Shown: positions 40,801 through 63,080 of the stretch, piece after piece | Layout: every line of letters begins with the position of its first letter | Numbering within the stretch: the stretch's first letter is position 1 | Assembly (NCBI RefSeq): GCF_031877795.1 | Contig: NC_133932.1 | Coordinates: forward strand, 40,996,180 to 41,060,179 | Direction: 5' to 3' | Length of the DNA: 64,000 bases | DNA from: Strix aluco | Lineage: Eukaryota > Chordata > Aves > Strigiformes > Strigidae | Position numbers and translations under genes: made by a program | The notes under the pieces: generated by a model | Database searches by the model: none | Seen by the model: the letters and a program-made list of their open reading frames with translations, nothing else | Told to the model about the DNA's origin: nothing

Positions 40801-42839
40801 TTTTTCCTTTCAAAATTTAAACATTCATTTGGATAAAAGCTTGTCAAATTCATTCCTCTAGTGATGCCTTAAAATAGTGGTTTTTTTCTTGCTCTGAAAA
40901 AATAATCAAGACACTAGAAATAATTGGAGACTTCACAGGGATGAAAACCTCCCTCTGTTTGTATTCTTGGTACAGAAAGAGCAAGAGAGAAGATCACCTT
41001 TGGGTTTTCACTCTGCTCTGGCTGGAGCAGCTGTAAACATTTACTCACAGTTTTCCCCAGCACCTCAAGCTGGAGATAGGGAAAAGAAAGTGCCCTTATA
41101 CATTTGCACTGTTTCTACTAGCAAAACAAAGCAGGGATTTGTGTACAGTTCAGTTACTGCTGAAGGACAGGAAGAGAAAGGTGCTGGAAGAGTGATGGTG
41201 CTGGGGGGAAGTGCTGAGATTAAACATCTCTTTTTCCCAATCAGGGCACTTGTCACTGTTTCAGACATCCCTGAAGGGAGTTGCTGTATCACCACTGGTG
41301 TTTCAAAATGGAAATCTCTTCAGCAAGTGGTCAAGGGATGTGAACAGCTGTCCAGGTTTCAGGAAACTAATTATTTATCCCTTCCCATTTCCACTCATGA
41401 TGCTGCTTGCGCTGCCTTTCCCCTTCCACCAGAGAGGGGGATGCCACAGGGCACCTTTGCCACATGAAGGCTGCGTGGGATTAAACCTCCCAGGTGCCAA
41501 AGGACCACAGCAGCCACCTGATGAGCAAATCCAGAGATGATGCTCAGTGCTCAGGAACTTTCCATCTAATGGCTATGTTGCCTGGGGACAAATGTTGACA
41601 GGGGTTTCTCTTTGTGTCTACAAGGGTGTGAAAGAAAGAAGCCCTGTAGGAAGCACTTTTGTTGAATTCTGTGTGCAGAATGACCAGAGAATCTAACGAA
41701 CAGCTATTGACTTGCTTTATCAATGTGTTTTGAAAAAGGGTCTCCAAAGTTAAGCTGTATGACTTTTTTTTTTCCAACAGTAGTGTTGGAGTTACTAACT
41801 GACTGTTTCACATAGCAAGAGGGAATGTCCGGCTGCAGGGAGAGCAGGGAAGGGCCAGCCAAGCAGTGATGAACTTCACAGTTGCACGTCCCTAGGTAGG
41901 AGCCAAGCAGAGCTTTCTAAAAATACAGCTTTTGCATGACTGAAGGATTGTTTATACAGCAATATAAAGTTACTGGGGAAGGAAGGCAGAAAAGAGAAGC
42001 TTCTGAATGGAGGACATGAGTGCGAATATGACCTTGAGGTTCCACCAGAAAATATATATATATTTACCTAAGAAAAAGTCTAACACCTCAGCACTGGCAA
42101 ATCAAGAAGGAAATATAAAAGGCTAAAAGCTGTGGAAACAACTAGGGCTTTTCTAACTGGACCAGAGTCTTCAAAAGACTGTCATCCCCAGGGACATCTG
42201 TGTTCATGGGATTTTATGAGAAGGGTTGTTCATAAATTTGACAGAAACACAGACTGAACTAAAGGATAGAGGACTCTCAGTACTACAGATGTAAATTAAG
42301 AATTACTGGAAAAGCTGTGACTACAAAGTCCCTCTTTTCCCCGCTACAGATCTGGATCTGTGAGCACACCCATTCCTGCTCTGAGACACGAGCCAGCTTC
42401 TTCTGGAGCAGATGGGGGCAATGGCCCTAGACACAGTCCCCTAAATCTCCTCCTGCTGCCGGACGAGGATGGAGGGGTGCTACATGGTGGACAAGTGAAC
42501 TCATCCAGAGGGAGGCTTGTAGAGGCTGGGTTTGGAAGCTGCAAGAACAGCTGTGAGCTGCTTCATGACTTCTTAACTTTTTAAGCCATACAAGAAGTCT
42601 ACCGAGAAAGCCTGATCTGCTGTGATGTCTGCCCACATTTTTCTTCCAAGAGCCCTGCAACAGTGGGATCTGTTTAAAGACACCACATTACAAGTTCAGA
42701 GTAGATGTGTACCAACAATAAATAAAAATATATATACACACACATCCCAGGTGGCTAAACAGCAGCACAATGGAGCAATTCAAAGCAAACAGACACCCTT
42801 CAAAAAGTAGAAATCAAATGCAGAAATTAGGCAAATTAG

Positions 42840-43076
42840 ATGCAAGACTATAGTAAGGCAGCCCCAAAAGAAAAATCCAAGGAGCTTGTTGCTAACAGCG
42901 TGAAGGCTGACAATAAACCCTTTCTCAAACACATCAGAAGCAGGAAGCCTGCCAGAAGAGCTGCTGTGGCCAGCACAAAATCTCAGTGCAAGGAGGCCCA
43001 AGGAACGAAGAAATCAGTGTTTTGTAATGATTTTCACAGACGGTGTCTCAAAGAAGAAATAAGAATAATAGCTTAA
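42840..43076 (+). mobile_element. Possible ancient LINE ORF2 linker fragment
   Basis: A 78-codon open frame contains SVKADNKPFLKHIRSRKPAR, which resembles the conserved linker just before the reverse transcriptase in CR1/L2-type LINEs (pattern K-DNK-F-KYI-SKRK). Compare DNKNCFYKYVNSKRKTRES in the CR1 at 7.4 kb of this window. Only this short block matches, and no reverse-transcriptase motif follows, so the call is tentative. Confidence 0.3.
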
Positions 43077-46000
43077 GTGAATCTGTTAACAGCAAAATCA
43101 AGTAAAACCCAGTCTCCCCATTTGTCAGGGTAAGGAGCTGAGGGAGGTTGGGGGGTTGTGCACCTCTCCTCAACTAAGACTTTGATGCTGTTTTGTAGGC
43201 AAATAGTAGGTCTGATGGAAATACTACCCAGCGGGTACGAGTGAGGAATCTGCTCAGGGTGTGTACAACTCTGTTAAAGGCAGATGCTCATCATGGGAAG
43301 AAAACCAGGAGCAGAACAGGGACTCTGGGGAGCTCAGACTGCTAAGGCAGCCTGGAAAGAGTTGGGTTTTCAGCACAGTGCAAAGGAAAATGGGATAACC
43401 AGATGGGCACAGGTGTGGGAGGGTTTTCCCAGGGGAGGTCAGCCTTGGAAGATGTCATGAGCCTGAAGAGATGCAACTGCAGAGGAAATCCCCGTGTCAG
43501 GGATTGCAGGGTAGTGGGAGGACACAACAGAAGAGGGATCCCTCTTTGTTTTGTTTCTTACATTCTTCCCCAAACACAGAACCAGATATTTGACCCGATG
43601 TGTCAGCCCAAGTGAATTTCAACCAGGAATAAGGGCTGGGGCTCCCAGGGTGATGTCCCAGCTCATGGTCGGGCACACACTTCCGATGACCAAGGAAACA
43701 TCCTCCTCAGGATGTCTTTAGCTTTACGCTGTCCATAAAATTAAACATGAATAATTTAACAATATTTATGAATAAAGCTATTGCAACATAGCTACTAATG
43801 ACTCAGTCTTCTCAAGGAAACACCCTAATTTTCCACTGATACCTCCTTTTGGAGAAAAAAATGAAAACAAACAACTTGAAGGAAATAAGCTTATGCTGAT
43901 CCAGAGAAACCATCTTAATGTCAGTGCTGTGAGTGGGAGGGAGAGAGCACTTCATAATGGCACATGGGAGCTTTGAGATCCCAGATCTATTAAAGCGTTA
44001 GTATACCAGCCTAGCCAGTTTGAACGCCTGGAAATGTTCATTCAGAACAAACCTTTGTCATAATCAAAAGCAATTCATCAGGCAAAAATGAATCTGATTT
44101 AATTTTAGAGGGCAGGTCCCCTTGAGAGACCTTTTATTTCAACATGTGAAACAGCTTTCGGTGGCTGTACATGGATTAACACAAGTTTCTCTCATAGATT
44201 CAGAATGGTCCAAGAGAGTTGATCTGATCTTTGTTTGCTTTTTAGGGTTTGGAAACCAGGCTCAGAGAACCTGCTTACCTCCCAGGTGAAACCTGGTAGC
44301 TCAGGAACCTATCCCTCTTCCCGTCTCCTTGTGTCCTTCTTGGGGTTTTTGAGAGAGTAACCACCATGATCATGCTCTCTTGACATCTTACCCAAATCAG
44401 CTTTGTCTGTGGCTGTAAGGTTGTTTTTTCTTCTAACCATCCTCACTCCCTTATGTTTACTGAGGTTGAGTCATTTCTCCAGGAGGACTGCAGAGACCCC
44501 AGCCTCCTTGTTAAAGGGCAATTACTCATTCCAGACATGGAGACCCATGTTTTTTCTGAACTGAAAGAAAAGAGGACTTCGATGAGCACCCAGTGGTGCT
44601 CCCTTGGCTCTGTCTGGGGGCAAGCAGCCAGGGAGAAGGACACCTTTCTCTACCCTGAGATGAAGTATAGTTATCACCCTGCCTGCTCCCAAGGGATGTC
44701 CCTGCTGCCATCAGCACTAGCTGCCGGGTCGCTGCTCTCCCCCAGGGGCCCGGCTCCAGTTGAGCTCTGCATGGGCATTGCCCAGACCTGGGCTGCTTCG
44801 GCAGCTTGGAAGAGGAATAGAAACTATTTCCTAGATGTTGGCACAACTGGAGAGGTGCCAGGGGAAAAAAATTCTTCTGGTGCACACGAAAGATGAAAGC
44901 AGATTGTGAAAAGAAGAATTAGGGAAAGGTCGTTATCACCCAAACAGCTGGGTCCTCCAATTCCAACTTCATTGAGGGAGCATGGCGGGGCAGAGGACCT
45001 TGTGGTGCAACGGGGTGTGCTTCTGCTGGTGCCACCCTACATCAGATGAGATAAATTCTGCTGGGGGGGGACTTGCCATCCAAACAAATACAACAAATAC
45101 ATTACAGGAGGCAGAAACCATGAAGGATGTTTCACTGAAAAAAATGTAAATGCAAACTCTTTCTAGTCTGTTTCCTATGAATTGGATTGCAATTTCCTTC
45201 CTCTGCTGACCTGACAACCACTGCAGACCTCAGGGGAAAAGGCCATAATAGAATAAGATCCCCTCCAGCAAAGCTCCTGTCCCACAGCTCTTTCCCAACC
45301 TCCCCGGAAGCAGGAAATACCCCTGCCTGCTGAGCTCACACATCAACTGCACATCATTAAACTGAAAGGTTTGCCATTTGAGGTCACCTAAAACCAAGCT
45401 GAGACACAGGGGAGCAGGTCAGGAGCACCCAGAGATGATCAGCGAGAGGAGCGAGATGCTCTCTGATGTGGAGAGGACATCCTGGGCAGGGGATCATGAT
45501 GCAAGGGGGCACAAAGAACAGCCCGACGTGAGCAGGCAGCAGCCTCCCGTGGGGAGAGACGTGCAGGCTGTAGCAGAGAGGGGGAAACATGACTACGCAT
45601 GTGTGTGTGGAAAGACCATACAGCTCCAGCTGAAGAAGTGAGGATGAAGCATATAAATTTTCAGGTCAGTAACTCGGAGGGTAAAGGATGGAGGCTGGGG
45701 AGGGAAAGATGTGACCCGTGGGCCAGGGAAGCGATGACTCTAGTCAGAGCATTTTAGCATGGCAAAAGGCAAACATGAGAAAATCAAATAAAGAATCACA
45801 GAGTAATTCAAGTTAAACCAACATTTAAACCAGCATTTCAGTAATGGGGACTAAGGTTGAGGAGCGTTGGAGGCACATTAAGCTTTCACAGTTTTTAAAA
45901 CTTTAAGACGCTTAATGCTTTCTCAGATAGCCCAAGCAAATGAGTCACCTTGCAACAACACAAATAAATGCCTATTTTAAAAAGAACTTTTTCTTGTATC

Positions 46001-46812
46001 CTGGTGGATTTGCCATTGTCAGTGACAGGCACAGATCTCCATACAGTATTGAGCTAATTGCTTTATCATATCCTCTGGCCTGGATGTTTCTCCTAATTCC
46101 AACCTGCTCCTTAAACCTAAATTCATGCTTCCCTTTGAGCATCTGGAAAATGAGAAGAAATGCACTTCCCTTCTCCCCAGCCACAGAAAACCCCACTTTC
46201 TTAAGTTAAATCCACCACTGCCCTGTATCCACCTGCAGCACATAAACTTCATGGGGGTTTGCACCAAGGGCAGAAATGCCAAATGTGGGCAATCATTGGC
46301 AGGGAGGAAAGGAAATGATGAGGCAAGATGCTCCAACCCTCTATCCTCCCTCCAGGTGCCAAAATCTGCCATCACAAACCTCCTTATCCCTTCCCAAGAC
46401 CCTTCCTCAGCAGAACTTGGGTGTTTTCCCTTGTGAGTCTTCATGCTCTCTGTTTGCCTGGCAGCACCCATTGACCTGGCCAGTGGCAAGCAGTGAGAGG
46501 AGAAGGTGCTGAGTTGCCCCAGCACCCTCCTTCAGCAGCCAACACCTCTGCTGCGGCTGCTCCCGCTCCCCCCAGCACCTCCAGAGTGAACTGCTGAGGA
46601 AGAGGAGGTGGGTATTGGGGAGGGGACCTGCCTTTGCTCGAGCGCAGGGGCTGGGAACATTTCCATGCTGGAAGTCAAACTGATTTTTCTAGTATAGTCT
46701 CCACATTAATGCACAGCTTAGCATTGTCCAGCATCATGTCCAAAACATCTTGTGCCTAGGGCCTGGAGGGAAGGAAGCTGTGGGTTATGCTGGCAGACCC
46801 TCAGGCTCTTAT

Positions 46813-46826
46813 CCAGCAGGGGCCAG
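46813..46826 (+). promoter_or_regulatory. CTCF-like core word
   Basis: CCAGCAGGGGCCAG fits the CTCF core CCASYAGRKGGCRS at 13 of 14 positions. It lies in the space between the two convergent genes, where an insulator would be plausible. Single matches like this occur by chance. Confidence 0.25.
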
Positions 46827-49800
46827 TGGCACTGGCCGGCTGGAGAAACACCAGACAGAGCTGAAATAGCCAGCTCCTAGTTCGTGGGGCAATGAAATAC
46901 CTATTCTAACACAGCAGCACTTCATTCATATGCTGTCTTATGTTCTCCTGCCTTGTAATTGTGTAAATAAGCCATAGACAGCATTATCCATGGTATTCTT
47001 CATAACAGCAGTAATTGCTAAAGGCTCCATCAAGCTCTGTAAACAGCATTTTGCCCTGATTTTGAAAATTAGGAACTGATGTTGCACTTATGATAATTGC
47101 CAACTCATTTTGTTCAGAGATGGAAAACTCATTCCACCTTTGCTTTTTACTTTGTAGCTGCTGAAGTGGCTTTTCAAAGGTATTGTCAACTACCAACACA
47201 GGTATTGTTTCTCTGTTAACCAGAACTGAGGGCGGATCACTGAGTACTGGTTCAAATAATTTTTCGCCTGCCCAGACTTTTTACCCTGTTAGACTTTGCT
47301 CCTTTTCTTCTTGACTTTCTACCTTTAAAAATTTGTATACTTGCACCTCAAAGACACTTCTCATAAAAAGTGATTTTTTTTTTCCCTGTACTTCTCATGT
47401 TTCTTTTTTTGGGGAAATGTTTTCTGCTGTATCTATCTCAATGATAACCCCATAGACTTCTGACTGGAGCACACAGGTGAAAGCTGAAAGATGCTCAAGT
47501 AGGATTCAATTGTCAGGCTGTAACTTTACTTACAACCACACTGGTACAAATACAGTTCAGTGCACACAGACACAACAATTTCTCTTATCTGTGTTTAGGA
47601 ATACCAAAATCTCTTGTTGCATTTGAGTGCTATGATAGATAATGATGAAGGAAACATAATCTGTGTGGAGCTGAGGTCTTTTTCTCCTAAGATGTCCACC
47701 AGCCCATGATCTGCTGTAGGCTGGTTCCTGGCAAAAGTGCAGTATTTTGCTGCAAAACATGTTGGCATCCTGCCAGCCGAGTGCTTGGGATCGCACCCCC
47801 ATGGGGCACCACTGGGCTGAGCCCACACCGCCATTTCTCAGTAACATTATACTCAACCTGTCACTGAAACCAATTTTTTATTTTTCAGTCTGCCAGCCAG
47901 GTATCAGATATCTGCACCCTTATCTGATGACTGCATATCAGCATCCCTAAGCTGCCTGGGCACTTCTGCCTCCTCCAGCGTAACCACGATCACTTTTCTA
48001 CCTAAAAACTTACCTTCTCACGTGCTCTCACGCTTTCAGGGTTGCATCAGCCTGGGAATTATAAGCAGATAAAAGGCTGAGCAGTGTATTAAGGACCAAC
48101 AGCCCTAAACCTCCTCCAACATTTCTTGTAGCTCCTGCAAGATGTTGCAAGAAAAGTGCAGTTTACTCAAAGGACTACTCAGTTTCCCACTGGTTTGCTG
48201 CTGAAAAGTACAGAGAAGAAAAGGGCTGAAAATATTTATTCCTGTTTGTCTTTCTCTGTGCATGGAAGGCTAATATAAATGATAGCCCAGCCACGTCACT
48301 AGACTCATTTTACACTACTACTCGTCTCAGTCTCTCTTGTGGTGTCTTTTCTGCACCTTTCAATGATTTTAAGCTTTTGTATGTACTTTACAGCCAAGTC
48401 TTTCATATCACATTTCAATGCTCCTGTGGACTCTGGCAATGGCTGGGTTGTAGGCCTTGGCTTCAGGTGGGATTCTTTCAAGTGTCTCCCAGCTCCATGA
48501 ATTGAAAGAGTTACTGCTTCAGCCTATTTGTTTAACCATTAGCCCATCAATTAACCATTACCTGGGCTTTGCTACTTTTAAATTGTTCTCTTCTATGCCT
48601 GTTCTGACTTGGTCTCCCTTTTCACCAGCTTCAGTCCCAAACCACGTGTCACTCCCTATATCCTGGGCAACAGCGCACATTTAAACCAGGCCTGAAAACA
48701 CCTCCTATCAGAAAAAAATTGTGGGATGTGTCATTAGTCATCCTGCTAAAAACTGGCCGCATGTTGCCTTCTGCAAGAGAGGAACTGTCGCCCTTCAGGA
48801 GCTTCAGGGCGGGACAGGAAGGAGGCAGTGGGCTCTACTGATAAATCCATTTCCATCCCATCTCCAGCCTCTCTATGTATGTCCCAACTGCTGTGTATAC
48901 CCAGTGCCCTGCAGTTCCCCAGGCAGGGGCAGCAGCAATTGTATTTTAATGCTTTAACAAGGCCCATGGCAATAGGAGGGCTGGCAGTGACCTGTAAAAC
49001 GCTGACACTATTGCCCAAGGGGTGAAGCTGGAAGCTGAGCCCTCCCTGCTCTTGGCACTGCGAGATGCCTTTTCCCTTCTTCCATCCCTCCAGTATGTTT
49101 TTATGGTTTCCTGAAGTAAATAAGGATCCACGCACCTCAGCCTGTACCTAATCTTTTGAATCTTTTAACGGGTGCTCACCTCTTCACAATCCATCCCTTC
49201 CCCCTTATCACCAGCACTGCTGCTGCAAGCGGTGGGAGAGCCCAGCCTGCTGGGACGGGGCCAAGCACCGCTCCTCCAGAGCAAGGCAGCCAACACTCAC
49301 TCAAGTTCTTCCAGCCTGCGGTGACAGGGTGACAGCTCCTGTGGGGCTCAGGGCTTGTCCCCACATTCCTAGCCCAGACACGCTGCTGCTGCACCCCACC
49401 CCACCCCACGTAATCTCCCACAGCATGGGCTCTGCCCCGGGTGCAGCGTGGAAGCTGCTCTCCCTCTCCACCTGCTCTTTTCTTTAGCTCTGCATGTACC
49501 TCCTGGCACTAACAAGGAAATCTGTCATGTGTCCTCCTCCCCCCCCCACCCCAGCAATTACCAAGTACATCCTGCTCTCCCCCTTTTTGGAGGAACGCCA
49601 TTATTTTCCTGGAATGAGGCTGCCCTGGGGCCTGGTGGGCCCCACGCCCGCACTGCTGCCTTGCTAGCAGCCTCCTCCCTGGCATCCTCTGCCTTCCTTC
49701 CTGGGGCCCTGCAGGTAACAGCTCTGCACTGAGCTTGCTTGAACTTGAGCCTCAGCTTAGTCTGCAGCTTGAACTTGTCCGGGCATCGCCTGCATATCAC

Positions 49801-51000
49801 CTCCTCTGCACAACGGAAACAGTCAGTACTGGTTGGCTTTGACCTGCCCCAGAGGTAAATCATCATCCTCATCAGCCTTCTCCCTGTCCTGCACAGCTTG
49901 CTGACCCCCAGCTGGACTGCTTCCTCTCTCTGGTTCCCACACTGGCTAAAGCAGTTATGGAAGATGAAGCTTCCCCACCACCCTTAGCTGCTGGCCCCAT
50001 CTCAGCCGTTGGGCCATGACTCTGCTATGGATCCAGACAAAATGGCTCTGACCTCGGGAAGCCCTCTTCCTAGCCCTGTACGCCAAGTAACATCTTTACT
50101 TGAGCCCCTTTCCAGGATCAGGGCAGCAACCAAGGATGAGCACCCTCTTCCCTATCATCTCAGTTGAATCCTTGCATCTTCTATCTCCCAATCAGTAAAT
50201 GTATTTGTGGCCAGAATATCCACAGCTGTGGAGTCCCCAAGCCTTGCCCACCCTTGTTCCAAGAATCTGCTATACTACACTGAACTGAGGCAAGCTGTAC
50301 TCATTTAAGCAAAGCAGCACCATTTTTATACTACTTTGAAAGTCCTTCTTCCAACTAGAAGGGCACAGATTCAGGATACTTTGTCTATAGAATCAAAAAG
50401 TTACCTACCATATAAATTCAGGAAACTTGGGGAATTTTCTGTCACTAGATACTTCTCACTTTCTAGTGACCTTTCTCTAAATACTTCTTACTTATGTAGC
50501 TACCAACATGACTACTTCTAAAATATAACCGCTAGTAGGACTTCACTTTTCCCAAAAAAGTGAAGAGAGGAAAACTTAAAAATCAAATGCTCTCTTAAAT
50601 ATATTTACGGATGAACTGAAATTAAACTCAGAAACATGCGACTATTCCTTCTCCCCATTTATGGGATCCCTTTGTTGTCAAGCTCCTCCAGGACAGTTCT
50701 CAGATCCACACAGTTCAGTAGCAAATGTTGCTATTTATTTCTAACTCCCTATTATCTTGCTTCAACTTTTTACTTTTAAACACCCGTTTGTATCTCTGGT
50801 TTAATCCATCCCCTAATAATGCCTTTTTTCTATTAGTATGTTCCTTTCAAAAATCCTTGCAATAAATGCCACATCTTTGGCCATTTTCATCCTTTTACAC
50901 TTTGATCTTTAATTTGCCTGCTACTATAATTTGTAGCCACACGCAAATCAGAATCACTTGCAGTATGGCTCAGCTGCGGAGCTCAAGGGCCCCAAGACTG

Positions 51001-52499
51001 CGGTTCCTTGGGAAGCGAGCTAGTCCCCTCTGTTCAGTTTAGGACTCCCGCCTCCCCCCGCCCTGCCCAATTGCTAACGCTTGGAAATATCCAGAAGATT
51101 ACAAAAGTTTCACTTGCATTATGCGCTTCATAATTTAAGAAGCTGAAGCGCTTCATAATAACTACAATTGATAAAATATTAACTTGTGCTTTTTTAATAA
51201 AATGAAACAAAAGCATTCTAAATCATAGCAGCTTATAGATCAAAACTGTCCATCGGTTAGGAGCATAGTGTAATTAAATATGAAAACTGCAAAATATTAA
51301 AGCCCTGCAGCAATTCAAATTCATGACAAAACCTTCATGCACAATGAGCAATACTGCCTGATGCTCTACTGATTTGGTCTACTTGTTCATTGACAAAATA
51401 CAAGTTTTATTCCTTGGGAATATCCTCTTTTCCAAAGGGGGAGGAAGGGTACAAAGCCCTTTTGATTAGCGCACAGTAGCTCTTTCCCTAGTTAGCAATA
51501 TTCTTTTACAGCACTGAGAAACGAGGACTTTTTGTTTACCATTAGTTGAGGTAAGTTATCTTGTTTTTATTTGGGTTTAAGACTACTGTAAAGGAGTAGT
51601 TTTTCAGTTGCAGCATGGTTTGTCAAGATTACAATATTTATGACTGCATAAAATACATAAGTAAAAAATAATGATTTGTAGAGTTTGTTATCAAGAGCTG
51701 AGACTTACATCTTTACAGAACTGCAAATACTGGCTTCCTAACTGCTAGTTGATAATTTTGCTGGCAAGAGCATTTGTTATGATTTCCTTTAATCTCTATA
51801 CCCTTTTGTCCAACTGTTGTAAGAACTAGCAAGAAAGTCATTTATAACTATGGTTAAACTGTTGTAACAGCATTAGACAAGCTGTACTGATTCTTCATTA
51901 AAAACACCCTTCGTTTGAAGCTGCAATGTAAGAGGCAATTCTTTTTCTTCAGAAGAAACTATTAGCATGCTCTGTGCCTTTAACACTTCACATTGATTAC
52001 AAAAAATTTAACAATGCAATCACTAACATACCCCACTAATGAGAAATTATGAGAAACTGTTTGATGCAGAACCTTCTGCATCAGTCAACTCCGATCGATA
52101 AGAAAGCTATCAATTTTGAAATTTAGATTTAATGCATTTTCAAGAAGCTAATGAGAAAGGAGCAACTTAAAATAAATACCATCATTAAAACTGCAAACTG
52201 TTACAATGATATATTATAAACTTGTCCTAAATAAACCTAGTGCTTCAAAAATTTACCAGTGAATTCGTATTACAAAATATGTGAAAATACAACAGAATAC
52301 CACAAAACAACGTCCTTTTTTGGGGTCAACAATGACTCCAAGATGATTCAGTCTTAGCTTTTTAAATTGTTAATAGAACATAATGTAATATATAAGTTGC
52401 AATTTGGTTGAATTCTAGAGAATATCCCCACCCAAACTCAAATTCACCTTTTTCATTCCTCTTCTAAAACTAGTGCCAAACTTCCTGTCAAAGCCGGTA
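51001..52499. other. AT-rich sequence downstream of KDM6A
   Basis: AT-rich unique sequence with many short A and T runs. It may be flanking DNA or the distal part of a long KDM6A 3' UTR. No open frame of note and no repeat family is seen. Confidence 0.4.
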
Positions 52500-53758
52500 T
52501 TTTCTTGAAGAGCTTTAAAGTTTAGCCATTACTTATTTTCTACTACTACATTTTGGCAGCAACTATTTATTGGTCTGTTATTGCAAAAAGTGCAATTTAA
52601 CAATAAACCAGTCTGAAGATCATTCTATGTCTTGAGGATACATACCATATATTTCTTTAAAAATAATCATACTTTTGTAAGCAATACTTTACAGTAGACA
52701 CCTCAAATCTACCATAGATGTAAAACTTAAAATGAGAAAAATTTAGTCTCTAAATCTTTATACACATATTTATATTCGAGTTTCTATATATATTATATAT
52801 ATACACAAGCACAAGAGTATATATAAAATATATATAATCAGATTCAAAAAAAGAACAAAAACTGGGCACTGTACATAAAATCTTTTTAAAACTCAAACAA
52901 TAGAAAAACTTTAAACATTAAACAATTTTAATAAAAGTTTCTGTACAATGCTAAGCAGTTTTATTTACATATAGAAAATGTAATAGGAGTAGTGTTTGAA
53001 ATTACAGAACTCCTTAAAATTTCAATGGCAGGTAATCTGGAAAAAATAACAGCATTCCATTCACAAATATTTTCAAGCAATAAATATGTATTTATAAATA
53101 GTGTAAATTTACATCAAGATTAGAAACAAAAATCACAAATCTGAAGTTTATTCCTTAAGTCTATGTGCAACCCATTTATCTTTGTGACTTGGCTGTTAAT
53201 TGTTTTAAATTTTATTTAGGAACCAAAAGTGTAACCGTCATGGTTTCAAAACAAGACAGAAAAACGTAAAAGCAGTAAAAAATTTATATCACCTAACTCT
53301 TCACATTAAAAAAAAAAAAAAAAAAAGTTGCCCAAAGAAAGACTTAAAATTTCTAACTACCTTACAAAGAAATGACCAGCTAAGCTAGTACTTTTTCCAA
53401 GGGAAATTCTGAAGGGGAAAAATGGATGAAACCAACTCATCAGCCCAGAAACAGAGAAATACAAAAGAGGTGGTCTTCAAGTCAGTAGTCTGTATAATGT
53501 TGCCAGTTTTGTCAGATATATACAAAACATGGAATTATTTTTTTGAAGTACAGCTGGATGAGCTTTATTTGTTTTGAGTTCTGGAGTAGGAGGCAGTGCT
53601 CTCTCCTGTCCAGTTGGTTGACACTCCGCACTTGGAAGGTTGCATAGACACAGCTTTCAGCCAGCAGCCTTACGGGATAGCTACAAAAATCAGTGGTGCA
53701 GAACTGGGTCACTTCCTGAATATCAGAAAAGTTTTCATTTAATGTCCATGAAAAAATG
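52500..53758 (-). other. KDM6A: KDM6A 3' UTR (probable, end uncertain)
   Basis: Sequence downstream of the KDM6A stop on the minus strand: AT-rich, and free of transposons. Minus-strand AATAAA words (TTTATT on the plus strand) occur at 53564-53569, 53211-53216, 53147-53152, 52960-52965 and 52566-52571, so several cleavage sites are possible. An AT-alternating tract (about 52785-52845) and a 19-base run (T on the minus strand) at 53308-53326 lie within it. The left limit is set at the most distal of these signals and is a guess. Confidence 0.45.
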
Positions 53759-62714
<8,956 letters not shown>

Positions 62715-62965
62715 TTACAGAAGCAATTAGTCAAGTTAAAAAATAAGTACCAACTGGAGTCAAAATAATTTGATTATAATAAAAATGTATACCTTTTAGG
62801 GCTAGGTTAAACTTAATTTGCAATGACCCATTCATTCCAACTACACTTGAATTCTATAAAATTTCTTTCAAAAAGTGTATTTATGGTGCTAAAAGAACAT
62901 GCAATACCACAGCAGCAATCACTGTCTGTGAAAACAAGTTACTGACAAGTGTTCAATTTCTATGG

Positions 62966-63012
62966 TGATATCATGGTTTGAACCCGGCCGGCAGCCAAAC
63001 ACCACGCAGAGC
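62966..63012. mobile_element. Short fragment resembling an avian LTR end
   Basis: The 47 bases read TATCATGGTTTGAACCC, then GGCCGGCAGCCAAACACC, then ACGCAGAGC. They resemble the start of an abundant avian endogenous-retrovirus LTR (pattern TCATGGTTTAACCCC-GCCGGCA-C-AA-CACCACGCAG). Only this stub is present; no partner LTR, coding sequence or target duplication is visible. The match is from memory of a common repeat pattern. Confidence 0.5.
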
Positions 63013-63061
63013 AGTATTTCAAACAGGGTTACTTAATAAATGTTCAAATATTTCAGATCTT

Positions 63062-63080
63062 AAAAAAAAAAAAAAAAAAA
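63062..63080. repeat. Poly-A run (19 bases)
   Basis: An uninterrupted run of 19 A residues, about 50 bases after the LTR-like stub. There is no clear element attached to it. Confidence 0.95.

Larger units (their letters stand above)
34891..51000. other. Intergenic region between convergent 3' ends
   Basis: About 16 kb without a recognisable gene. The longest open frames (166 codons at 40967, 168 at 46019 minus, 147 at 44453) have no domain, conserved motif or splice structure, and competing frames overlap them. Apart from a weak LINE-like piece near 42.8-43.1 kb and a CTCF-like word at 46813, I see only unique sequence. A noncoding transcript cannot be excluded. Confidence 0.55.

Noticed and set aside
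40967-41467. 166-codon open frame in the intergenic region
   Set aside because: The composition is not protein-like and nothing is recognisable; no splice or promoter context.
44453-44896. 147-codon open frame in the intergenic region
   Set aside because: No recognisable family, and a competing 119-codon minus-strand frame overlaps it; most likely chance.
45785-45815. Possible second CR1 tail (GAATCACAGAGTAATTCAAG)
   Set aside because: Only about ten bases resemble a CR1 end; there is no adjoining CR1 body.
46019-46525. 168-codon minus-strand open frame
   Set aside because: No domain or start context, and plus-strand frames of similar quality overlap it.
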